DNA of 64,000 nt from contig JAFBJZ010000883.1 in assembly GCA_016785225.1 (NCBI GenBank), positions 345,001-409,000 of the forward strand, given 5' to 3'. The first letter of the stretch is position 1; each line of letters begins with the position of its first letter. The notes under the pieces are model-generated. The model was not told the DNA's origin and did no database searches. It saw only the letters and a list, made by a program, of their open reading frames with translations. This DNA comes from Psettodes erumei. Its lineage: Eukaryota > Chordata > Actinopteri > Pleuronectiformes > Psettodidae. The position numbers and the translations under genes were made by a program. Below are positions 23,796 to 36,300 of the stretch, in pieces.

Positions 23796-24772
23796 GGAAT
23801 CCGAACTGAGCTAGACTGGACCGGACTGAATCTGAGGAGGCAAGCGTGGTTTGAATGGGATGGAAAAACCTGTATCTCCATACATCTGTGGAACTGGTTC
23901 ATGCTGGGTCAAGCACTCCTCACCTGTCGGTTCTCCGCTTTACGTCTCAAAGTCCAAAAACTGCAGGTTCTTCAAAACCCGATCCAGCCCCTTCCAGGCT
24001 CTGGACTTGCTAACATGGCGTCATCTTACTGTGGTGATGTGAATTGTAAGGAAGCTTTAAATCAACACTGAGAGGAGATCATGTGAACCTCTGCATTGGA
24101 TGATGGATCCTGGTCTGGACCACCTCTGCTGGTTCTGTTGGGGTTCAGGTCTGTGGTTCTTTGTCTGAATGCTGGATTCTGAAGGAGTACAGGTGAACCA
24201 TGAAGCTTCGCACAAAGACTGACAGAGACATTCAGTGGTGGGGGGTGAAGTGATTCAGGTCTGGTGAAACTCTGCACCTGGATCCACCTCGCTCCACCTG
24301 TTTTAATAATGTGATGATCAAATGTGATTTTACCTCAAGTGGATTTTGAACAAAGGACTTTTACCTGTAGTGAACTTCTAGTACTTTGTACTGGTACTTT
24401 TCTTGAAGTAAAAGTCTTGATTACTTCTTGCACCACTGCTTGTGGGTGTATTTCACTGCCTCACGAGACGAACTATTCCTTTAACTCATGGACGTTCATC
24501 CTGTTTTCTAAATGGAACTCAACAATCAGAACCTTTGTGCCAACTGGCCTTCACCTGTCACCTGTGTGGGACGTCAGGTGGTGATGATGGACCTGTAGCT
24601 CCACCCTCAGGTCTACAGAGGGAGGTGGGCAGGGCCAGAAACATTACAAATCACATTTAGAAAATATATGCAGATACAGTAAAAAAAGGTGTAATATATA
24701 ATGTAGTATAACAAAAATATATCGTCGCTGCACATCCAAAAATCCAGTCATAGCATCTAAAATAGACGTGAT

Positions 24773-24806
24773 CAATAAATGTTTCTAAGTGAGATCAATA
24801 AATTAC
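24773..24806 (+). promoter_or_regulatory. Candidate polyadenylation signals of the GT6 gene
   Basis: Two AATAAA hexamers occur about 27 bases apart, nearly 1 kb after the stop codon. No earlier AATAAA was seen in this flank. Assignment by position only. Confidence 0.35.
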
Positions 24807-25895
24807 CATAAAAGCCTGATGCATCAGCAGAAATGATATTTTCCACTTAAAACCCACAAGAATGTGGAGAATCACATCATGTCATGGATGAAACCTGCAG
24901 ATTTTATTATTTTGTTTATTATGTGCTTGGTTTCAGTTTAAAAAGTCATTAACTAAACGTTCTGTGACTCTCCAGAGGATCTGATCACGACTTAACCTGT
25001 ATACTAAAATATAATAAGATTAATTAGTTAATGCTGATTAACTGGTAAATGGAGTTCACATGGCCGAAGGGCCCATAGGCAGAGCTTAGTTTGGGCTCCA
25101 GGGGCTTCGTCGGTTCACGTCGTCTCGTCTTTGTCCGTTTGGTGTCGACACAAAGTGGCCGCGCTCTGATTAGTTATTGTTGCGGCATCAGATAACGTTC
25201 GTTCGTGCCGATGGAGTGGAGATAACATCTGCTCTTGTATGTTTATCTTTGTGAGGACGTTGAGTCGGGTCCTCGCTTTGATCCAGACCATCAAAGAAAC
25301 ATATAGATTTGTGGGATTACTAATCTGAGCCAGTTTGATCTTCCTGCTGTCAGCGCCCAGGACACGCCAGGAACCAGACCACGTTCCACATGATTTAATC
25401 CACATTTTAAAGTCGTAAAATGTCATGTCATGTCTCCAACAGAGAATCACACATCACCATCAAATCCACAGTTATTTAATGGGTTAAAACGTCATATCAT
25501 AGAAATTCAAACGTGTGAGTGTAAATCTGACTTCCTCTTCCCGAGGAGAAAGAGGAAGTCATCACAAAGACAGGAAGTGAAAATAAGAAGCGTGTGTGTT
25601 TAAGTGTGAGAGCAGTCGTGTTGGTAAGACACGTTAAAAACAGGAGGGTGTGTGTGTGGAGAGAGAGAGACAATCAAGGTGCCCTCGCACGCCCAATCCG
25701 TTTATGGTGTGTGTGTGTGTGTGTGTGTGTGGGCGGGTTAAAATCACACACAGACATGATTTCATTTCATGGTGAGGGAGCACAACAGTAGAATGAAAAT
25801 GAGGAGGAAGAGAGAGAGAGAGAGAGAGAGAGCTGGGGGGTGGGGGAGAGTGGAGGGGAGAGAGAGAGAGAGGCAGCTGATGATCAGATCAGACT

Positions 25896-25985
25896 CAGAC
25901 CAGGAGCCGTCAGACCAGGAGCTGTCAGACCAGGAGCTGTCAGACCAGGAGCCCTCAGACCAGGAGCCCTCAGACCAGGAGCCGA
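25896..25985. repeat. Minisatellite, six 15-bp units (CAGACCAGGAGCYGT)
   Basis: Six exact-length 15-bp units differ only at the last few positions (CCGT, CTGT, CCCT). As the period is a multiple of three, a frame reading Ser-Asp-Gln-Glu repeats stays open; it lacks any other coding sign. It lies about 540 bases before the itga3 ATG. Confidence 0.9.
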
Positions 25986-26521
25986 CCGATGAGCAGCTCC
26001 TTCACTTTTGTCAACAAGCGACTTCAACTGGAGAGAAACAGGTTTGATGTTTTCTTCTCTTCACAGTTCAGATTATGATCAATCATATGTTTAATCAGAA
26101 TCAGTGTTGGATCAAGTCCGACCCGTTTCTGCCGTGTAAAAATAATGTTATTATTTACAACAACCTGCTGCTTCTGTCTGAGTGGAGAGAGAAAGGTTCG
26201 AATGCCTTTTCTGCTTTCTTTAACAGAACAGACTGATGTCAGGTTTAACTTTATATGATGCAGGTGCAAACAGTAGACAGGTGAGACTGAACCTGATGCT
26301 AACTGTCAGCTCATCAGTACCACACAGTGCAGTCCGTAAAAGGTGAATATCGACGTTGGCTGGTGATATTAACAAAAGATAAAGAGGAGCCCGCATAGAG
26401 CCCTGAGGTTCTCCCCAAAAAACAGTTAACTGTTCTTATCATTCAACATGCACTCATGTTTTCTGTCATCACACTGTAAGAAAGTGACATGATCTTGTCG
26501 TCCTCTCAGGTGTGCGTCTCC

Positions 26522-26981
26522 ATGGCGGTAGGTGTGTGTATGTTGCTGAGCGTCTGTGTCGGTGTGTGTGTAGCGTTTAACCTCGACACGTCGTTCCCGC
26601 TGCTGAAGATGGGTGGAGATGGGACTTTGTTTGGTTTCTCGGTCGCCCTCCACCAAGACCTAAAGAAAGACACCTACCAGTAAGTACGCAGCGGTCGGTC
26701 TGCAAAGATCAGTGCTGGATAATTTTCAGAAGTGACCTGATGAGAAAATTCTCCCTCAGCCAGTCACGTGTGACAGTGTGTGATGCTGTTGTTTAGTTCA
26801 GTTAAATCAACTTGTTTTTTGAGCTGAGAGTAAAATAATTGTGTAGATGCAGAAAATAGCAGAAAAACTAACTAAAGTACAAGTTCCCCAGAAATGTACT
26901 TCAGAAAATGTCCCGATGTTTAAAATGAACTGAGATAATTCTCAGTTTCAGTTTCAGTCTCTGAGTAAAACAGAACAGCCA

Positions 26982-27015
<34 letters not shown>

Positions 27016-30000
27016 GTAGGGTAATAATGGGCTGCATGTCTTCTGTAAATGAAAAATACTTTTAACTCTGTTACACAAGAGGAATTCAGGCACACGCACA
27101 CACACTCAGGTGAATGCCCTGCAGTGTTCAGTGTTTGGATTATCCTGGGAAAACATCAGTGCATCAGTAAGAGGGGCTTCCTGAAGAGGTCGCAGGGGTC
27201 ACTGAGGAAGCTCGAGTGCTTATGAAGAATCATGTATAGGTCCTTGAAGGTTCAAGAGGTCTGAAAAGTACTTTCAGGAGTTCCTTATCTTTCTTTGGAT
27301 CCCAGCAATAGTTGATGTGAAATTTGTCCCGAGGGAGGAAGTATCATGCAGCAGTCCTGGAAAAGATGTTTGTGACTTATTATGATTCTGTTGGTGCCGA
27401 CCAGGGAACTGTGTTCATCATACATTCACATATCGTATCCAGTTCCATTAAACTGTCCCATTAACAGCAGCTGAATCAGCTGACATCCCTGTGGTTACAC
27501 AGATAATCATCACTGGATCACTGTGATACTGAAGGAAACCTGAAAACATCATATTTTGAATGAAGTTCTGCAGTTTATTGTTGTTTATTATTGTTTATTA
27601 TTATTGTATGTTCCTTTTATTGTTGAGGAACATCAGAGACAGTGATGTCACACTGATGTATATCCGCATATGCTTCACGTGTGTCCAGCTCTCACTCTGA
27701 GGACCATGATTATTTGTTTACTGTTCAAACCTCTTGTTCAGAGTGATGAGGTCACTCAGAGGTCACCTGGCAGTCTGTCTCCATTGTCACCATGACAACT
27801 GTCTCTTTATGTTCTCTAATTTGATTGGCTGCTAATGGACCAAACACACTCTGCAGTAATGTTGTTTCAGGTCAGGAAATTGACGACTTCTCTGATTGGA
27901 TCAGAGTCCTGTCCATAAGATGCTCATGGCTCTGTTGAAATAACACCTCCTTTAACCTGTAACCCCTAACCCTGACGTGATCAATAAATAAGCAGAGAAC
28001 GATTTTGGAATCATTTCAAAATCTTTCGCTGACCTTGAGGAGGGTTTAGATATCTGTTGTTAATGGTTGAGGCATTGCCTTGAGAGGTTATGTGGTCTTC
28101 AGGAGGTGTCAGGGTTCCTTCAGAACATTCCTGGGGTCCTCAAGCTTTCCTTGAGACTCAGATCCCAAGAGACCTTGAGAGGTTTACAATGGTCCATATG
28201 GAGGTGCTTGTTGTCCTAGTGCATGTCCTAAATGTACTTAAGGGGGATCCAGGAGACCTTGAGGAGGAATCGGTATGTATGCTGTAGTAGTCCTTCAGAT
28301 AGTTGTGTGTGTTGAAATGCTTCCAGAGAGCCTTGAGGGGATTTGAAGGGTTCTTGAGAAGATGTGCCTGATATCTACATCTATCTTGGTAACACACCCA
28401 AACCTGTGTGTTCAGCTGGAAGACTGATCTGAGGTCAGGTCTGAACACAGAAATGAACAGGAAATTAAAGTAATTGAGAGAAAATTACACAAACAGAGAA
28501 AAGCACACACGTGTGTGTGTGTGTGTGTGTCTGTCTGTCTCTCCTCTGAGCGCATTCATGACCAGCTACACACAGCTGATTTGCGTCACATGACTTCAGC
28601 TGATCAGCTGATCACAAGGAGACCAATTAAATCAAACACCCAAAACAAACGAGACACTCGTCCTCTGTCTGTCATTGTCTCTTCCTGTCCTTCCTCTGTG
28701 TGTCTGTGCACGTGACTCCTGAACGTCCTTCAGACATTTGCTCGGTGACTGTAATGACAACAAAGGAGCTTAAATTTATTAACATCATGGTAACTGAGAG
28801 CCCTCAAGGACGTCCCACGGATCCTTGTCAAGGTCCTTCTAGGCCTCTGGTGTCTTCCTAGTTATTCTATTCTTCCCAGGACCAATCAAAATATTCCAGG
28901 GTTGTTTCACGATGATGTGTTCCAAGACCCCTGGACATGCTAGGGGTATTTGAACGAGTTCCAGGATGGTTTAGAGGCTTCTGGAGTAGTTTATCCCAAG
29001 AATCCTTGAAGAAATCTAACAATGTTTTGAGGGGCACTAAACTTTGAGAAGTTCCAGGGATCCTTGAACAAGTTCCATGATGCGTTAAACACTCCAGGTG
29101 TCCTTAAAGCAGTTCCAGAATACAGTGCCTTGCTCTACGGGTAACAGAACTTCTCCAATCCTCTTACCTATCTCATTCTGACAGGCTATTGGTCGGAGCT
29201 CCAAGGGAGAGAGCAGAGCCAGATGTTCCAGCCAATCGAACAGGAGGAGTTTACAGCTGCCCGATCACCACAGACCAATCAGAATGCAGCAGGATGAAGC
29301 TCATAAATCCAGGTTAAAGCTCTTTACTCCCATAATAGCACAGGTTCATTTCATTTCAGGTTCTCAGCCAATGACAGACAGAGTCATGGTTTTTCAGCCA
29401 GAGAGTTAAAAGTCAGGGGAAACATCTGATGTTATCTGTCTCCTGGTCCATAATGATGAGACTGTCTCCCTTTGAGGACTGACGGCTTCTCTTATCTGCT
29501 GCTGCCAGATGTGATAAGCTCGGCCCTGAGTGGGGCGTAATCAGCGGTAGCCATGGCAACACCAGTCATAGGAGTAAATGTACCCTCTGCCTGGATACTG
29601 ATATGCACATGAAACTGCCTGTTACTGTCTCAGATGTGAACCTGTCTGAGGACCTGATTGAGGACATGTGGTTGGGCGTCGCCGTGGCCAGTCAAGGCCG
29701 ACCGGGGGGCAGGGTCCTGGTGAGTGTTTGTTCTCATTGGCTGATTAAGTCGCTTTAATAATAATGTAGGTCAGAGACGGAGGTTTTTATTTTTAATTTT
29801 GTTGGTATGTGACCACGAACTTCGGAAACCTTGTGAACCACTTCCTGACAGATCACACTGAATACTTCTTTTAGTATTCGGACCATGTTCTGTATTTCTG
29901 ATCTCCATTATGTTATCAACCAACTGACTAACTAAACAACTGACTGACTGACTTTACTATTCCTGTGCCCCCCCCCGCCAAGGCATGTGGTCATCGGTTT

Positions 30001-30174
30001 GTTAAGCTCTATGGACCGTTAGAACTCAGACAAATGATTGGCCGGTGTTATCTCCGTGGAAACGACCTGCAATATGATGAGAATGACATGCACTGGCAGA
30101 ACCCAGATCAGCCCTGCAGGTAGGCACATGACACAGGTCACGTATGACATGACACATGATCTACTGGTCAGTTT

Positions 30175-30209
<35 letters not shown>

Positions 30210-33025
30210 CTTTAGTCACCTGGGAGATATCAGAGCCGAGGTCATGTGCAACATGGGGATTTCAGCATCCATCACTCAGACTGAAGTCATCGTTGGATCA
30301 CCTGGAAGTTATGAATGGCAAGGTACTGATCTGTTCCACTGATCACATTTACACACAGTTGTCGGGGTGATGACCATTGTTAGTTTAATCTTAGTGCTGT
30401 TGTTGTGTTGTATTACTATGCTGTGTGCGTGTTGTAGGAAATGTCCACGTCTCCTGGATGAATCCAGATGACCTCTTTGATACCAAGAAGAGCTCCTTCC
30501 CCAACATGGAGCGCAGGAACATTTATATAGGTGAACTAACCCTTTAAGTCTCACACGCACGCATGACCTCACTTCCTCTAATGTCCCTGTAGACCAAAGC
30601 TCCTGAAATCTCGCAGGCAGCAGAGGATCTCCTTTCCTTCATTACCAAAGTGATACAGTGACAGTCATCTGGAACTGATCACTGCTGATTCAGCTGCTAT
30701 AAAATGAAAACTACCACAGGATACAGACACAAAGATCAAGTCGTAGTCCAGATCATGCCTCCACCTTGTCCGATGGGGGTCATAATATATGACGGTCAGA
30801 TTTTCACACTCTGTGTGTGTGTGTGTTTGTGTGTGTGTTTTCAGGATATTCAGTGACTCAGGCTCATCATATTCTGTCTGAGGATGATGAAACCATCGTA
30901 ACAGGTGTTGGATGGCTTTGCTTTCATCTCTCTTTACATCATATCGCCACTACACAGATGGATGGATCAACTGATCCATTGATTGTTTTACTGTAGGAGC
31001 TCCTAAGGACAGTAAAGATGACGCTCGTGGCTCCGTGTTCTTGGCGGATAAACGGTATAACAAGCTGATTATTCGACAGATTCTGCGCGGTCAACAGACG
31101 GGCTCATACTTTGGTAACGCTGTGGCAACCACCGACCTCAACAATGACGGGTAACAAAAGCTTCACGGGTGACATGATTCACAACGCCATTAAAGTTGGT
31201 CTCAAAACATCAAAATTAAAGTGGAGTTTTGTAGTAAATGTCTCGACAAAACATTTGATTCACAGGAATACATTTATATTTAATTATAAATATACAGTTA
31301 ATTAATGTTTTTAATTATAAAATCTGCAAAGTTTAAAATTAAAACCACTTTTAAATATTTATTAACAATGCAGAAACTTCTGCTGTTTTTTGTTCTACAT
31401 CAGATCTACTGTACGGCAATCGGCAGCTGCAAACCTAAATTCGTCTCTTACATCAAAAATTCTGACTTGAACTGCTGTTGTCTTTCAGTTAGTCACCTCT
31501 ACAACAAAGACTAACTAAGATAATAGATTTCTTTTCTAAGCGTAATTACAGCATTCATTCAGATCAAACCGGATGATTCCGACACTTCTCACGTAATTTC
31601 GTTGATCAAAGAAGATTTCTGTTCGTTAGGTGGAACGACCTGCTGGTGGGCGCTCCTTTTTACTTCCACCGTCAGGAGGAGGTGGGCGGGGCAGTTTATA
31701 TCTATTTGAATTCAGGAGGAAGGTTTGATTCTGGGCCCAGTGTGGTGCTGAGAGGACCAGCTGGATCTGCATTTGGTATGGCTATTACTGCCGCTGGAGA
31801 CCTGAACCAAGACGGCTTCCAGGGTGAGGACACAAAACTACACTGATGATAATGTGACATTCATGTGTAATGATCAATAACCAATAATCAGCCCGAGTGA
31901 TGAGGTTTCATTGTGTGTCAGACTTTGCAGTTGGAGCTCCTTTCTATGAAACAGGAAGTGTGATGATCTGGACCGGGAGCAGTGAGGGGGTCTCTGGAGA
32001 ACCAAGCCAGGTCTCACAGACGCATTTTTTCTTTCTATAGCTGTGAGGACCCTCATTTGCTGATCCATTTCCTGGACTTTAAACCTTAACTGAAACCTGC
32101 TTTTATCCTGAATCTTGAAACAAAGTCTGAATGTTTGAACAGGCATTTAAAGGTCTGAGGATCAGAAAAAATGTCCTCAGAAATCTGCTCAAAAGAAAAA
32201 TGTCATCACAATGTGCAAATGTCTTGGCTGGGATGGTATAAAAGTAAAATTAGTCCTCACAAAGACAGCAAAAGCATGTAACCCCCCAGCCTCCTCTCTG
32301 TGCAGGTGATCAGGGGGAGCACCATCTCTCCAAGGTTCGGGACATTTGGGTACTCCTTATCTGCAGGACTGGATGTGGATGGGAACAAATACCCAGACCT
32401 GATGGTTGGTTCTCTGGATGACACTGTTGCTCTGCTCAGGTACAGCAAAAAATCCAACCCTCAAACTACCAGTGACTACTGACAAGTTACTGGTGGAAAG
32501 TAATTAAGTACATTTATAGTTTGTGAGGTACTTATAGTTTACTTAAGTATTTCCAAGCATTTTGCTCTAAACACTGAAGGCAGTGCATCTGGGAGTCATG
32601 CATGGATAAATGTTACGATACCAATGTTACCATATGTCCATGTTGGGATATTTCAGAGAGGAATGTACTTTTTATTTATCTCTATTTATTTTAGTCATTT
32701 AGACATGTTTGATAGTAAATGTAAATCCTGAACTGAGCACAGCCTCACAGAACCAAATCATATCTGTAAGTACTTACAGTTTATAATAGTTTATAATAAT
32801 AGTTTATAAATAAACATGTTCACTTTCAGTTCATTAATGGCATGCTTGACTAACTGATTGATTGATTGCTTAATTCCTCAGAACCCGTCCAGTCATCCAC
32901 CTCAATAAAACAATCAGAGTTTCTCCAGACATCATCGACCCAAACAACTGCAACTTTTGGTGAGATTTCAAGCTGATACTTGTTAACAGGCTAACAAGCT
33001 AACAAGCTAACAGGCTAACAAGCTG

Positions 33026-33056
<31 letters not shown>

Positions 33057-33318
33057 CAGTATTCAGGTGGAGGTGTGTTTCTCCTACATCTTCAGCACTG
33101 GAGAGAAGAGCGACAGAGACAACATCAGTGAGTCAACAAACATAATTGTCACAGATTAATAATCATTAGAGACTGAATGACGTAAATCACATGATCCATG
33201 TGTGTGTGTGTGTGTGTGTGTGTGCGTGCATCACTTAGTTGATTAACCAGCAGGCTTTAATTGACAGCTTTGTTCTGTCAGTCAATCTGGCTAGCCAATT
33301 AGCTGAGAGTGCACATAT

Positions 33319-33358
<40 letters not shown>

Positions 33359-36300
33359 ACACACCAGATGACATCACACTTTGTCCTCCTGTCCTTGTCC
33401 TCTGTATGCGTTTCTCTGAATGATGAATCACATTACAGAAGCTGATATTACATCTGACACACACACACACACACACACACAAGAGACAGTTTCACTGCAT
33501 GTAAGCAGAATGTGAAGAGGGAAACACTGAATAAATACAAAAATATGAAACAATGAAAACGAAATCTAATTTTTAAAAATTGACTGAAGTAGTTGACAGG
33601 AATGAGGTTCACTGATCAATACATAATAGAAATGGAAACGAGTTTCAGTTTCAGGCTGAGTACTGAGCAGGCTTCACCTCACTGGCTTTATCCTGTAATA
33701 TTATTTAATGAGATCATTTAATGTAAGAAGGTGATTCTATTTTAGCCCCTCATCTGTTAAATATAATATATACAATGATATATATCATCACATCACTGTG
33801 TCTCCTTTGGTTACAACTGACCATGTTCACATTTGAACTGATTCAGTGAACACAGGAAAGACTGAAAGTCACCATGTGTTTGGATGATGTGATGATGGAT
33901 CAGACTGCAGATCGACTGGACTTTGACTTTGTTGGTGTAAATCACAGAAACCAGCCTTTGTTCATCAGTAACTACATAACAATATGCGCCGTTCCCCAGT
34001 CTACGTTTACTGATTGATAGGGATGAACAGTGGGTGGAGCCAATGAAGGAACATGCTTCATTAACGTCAGTATTTCTTCACTAAGTCTGTTTCCACTGCC
34101 TTTTAGGGGATTTATATTTTGATCCATCAACTTTTCCACCTCAGCCGTGCATTAAAACTTATCTTAATACATAATTTCCTGATGAACTGCTTTGACTTTA
34201 GAGTGCTGCAAAAATTAACTTGATGTTTCCTGCATTTTCATTCATGAAATCTGTGATTTAGATTTTGCCTGTGCTGTTTCTAGCTGGTGTATTAACATGT
34301 GTGTTGCTTTGTCTCTCAGCCATCCACTTCACTGTGACTGCCGACGTGACCAGTCTCAAATCCCGTCTCCACTTCCACAACGCGCAGAGTGATTACTCCG
34401 GTTACCTGTCGATGCCAAAGAATCAGTGTGAAACCCTAAGAGTCGGACTGCTCGTGAGTCACAAATTTAACCGAGGAGAGTTTTTAGTGCCTTTTATATC
34501 CTGTTTATTCTCCAGAGGGAAAACAGTAAACTTGCTGAGATTCTCTTCTCTGTGTTTGTGTCCTTAAGAGTCCAATCCAAGACAAAGTGGAACCTCTGGT
34601 GTTCTCCCTGAATGTCTCTCTGTACAAGAAGCTTCCCAAGAAAAGAAGTGCTTTACAGGACCTGAAACGGGTCCCTGTGCTGAGCCAGAAACCGCAACCA
34701 ATTAGAACGCAGGTTAGAACCTACAGAATAACCCACAATAACCCAGAACCCATCAGAATCACACACAGTACAGAACACAAGCCATTCAAACTCAGGTATG
34801 AATCCATAGAACCCAGGTCAAAATCCCAGAGCCCATTGAAAAAACACTTAGTACTAAAGTAAGAACACATCACAGCCCATCTGATTCAAACCTCAGGTAG
34901 AATCCAGCCCAGTTCATGAATGAAAACCAAGCCCTCCCAAAAAATTACATGTCTAAACTAAAACTGATGTCAGAACTACTCAGAACTCATTTCCAATCAA
35001 AAACCGAGAGCCAAGGTCAGAATTGGCAGAACTCAAGTTTAGAGCTGAGGTAATAAGCAATCATTAAGACAGAGTACAATCCGGGTAATAATCAGGTAAA
35101 AAATTTGAACCCACCACAGCACTGGGCAGAACCCTCATCGTTACTTGTCTAACTATGAATAGCACCAACATGTAAATATCACTGTGTGAATGTTCCTCCA
35201 CTGTGATTGAGTTTCTTCACCTATCAGATCCATATCCAGAAGGCTTGTGGCTCTGATAACCGTTGCCACAGTAACCTTCAAATGACAGCACAGTTCACAG
35301 ATGAAAACCAGAAACCCTTCACTAGGTAAGTGAACCCTTCCTGCTTGTCATTTTGGTTCATTAAGACAAAGGATTCTCATGCCTCTGGTCGAGGCAGATG
35401 GCTCCCCAGCTAACTCATGTTTATGCCAGTTCAAAGGGAGTTTTTCCTCTCCACTGTTGCCAAGTGCTTGCTCATAGTGGGAACTTTTTTCTCTCTCTAA
35501 CATTATAAGCTCTTGACCTTAAAGTGTCTTGAGATCATGTATATTTTTATTTATTTATTTTTTCTTACTTCAGTTTTGGAATTTCACTGCATGAGTCTGT
35601 TTTGTTGTTGGAGCTTGTGACTTGTTTTTCCCTTTGTTTTCACATAGATTTGTCCCCACAACCTTTCTACAAGCCTTCCTATGCCCTTTGACATTGAGTT
35701 TCAACATTACTCCCACTGCTAACATACTAGATTGGTCTGTTCTGAAAATGTCTGCTACCATTAAAGTAATGCCTGTGATCTGAAATTAAGACCTAACGTT
35801 AACTTGCACTAAATAATACAAGACTAGCCTTACACTTGCCCTGGTACCTGGGACTTGACTTGAGAGTTGACACTGACTTACCTGAAATCACCTGACACTC
35901 GGACCTAAAACACTTGAGTGGTCGATTTCAGACTCTCTTGCTTTAAAAGATCAAAACAGAAAAAGGAAGCAGGACTTGACATGAGACTTCACTTAGACTT
36001 GCCCTTGAGGACCTCAGCCCAATCCTGTGGTCATGGGAGAGGTGGTTTATCAGATGATTGACAACTGTGTTACCATCACAAGAGTCACATGACTTAACTA
36101 GACCACTGTCCCATCTCTCAGCTCCTTTCTCTTGGCTGATCTCTGACTGTTGCTGGTATGTTACTGATGTGTTTTTTTGTGTGTGTTTGTGTTTTCAGAC
36201 AGAGTGGTAATCAAGTATTACAGTACAATGCCAGCATTAATAGATTGTTTCTGGAGGTTAAAGTCAGGAACACACCATCACTGGGCCGACCAGCAGAGGA

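Larger units (their letters stand above)
23796..26521. other. Intergenic region between GT6 gene and itga3, no additional gene recognised
   Basis: It holds the GT6 3' flank, a (GT)n tract at 25707-25732, a (GA)n tract at 25809-25832, a six-copy 15-bp minisatellite (25896-25985) and the itga3 upstream flank. Open frames are short and match nothing I know. Confidence 0.6.
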
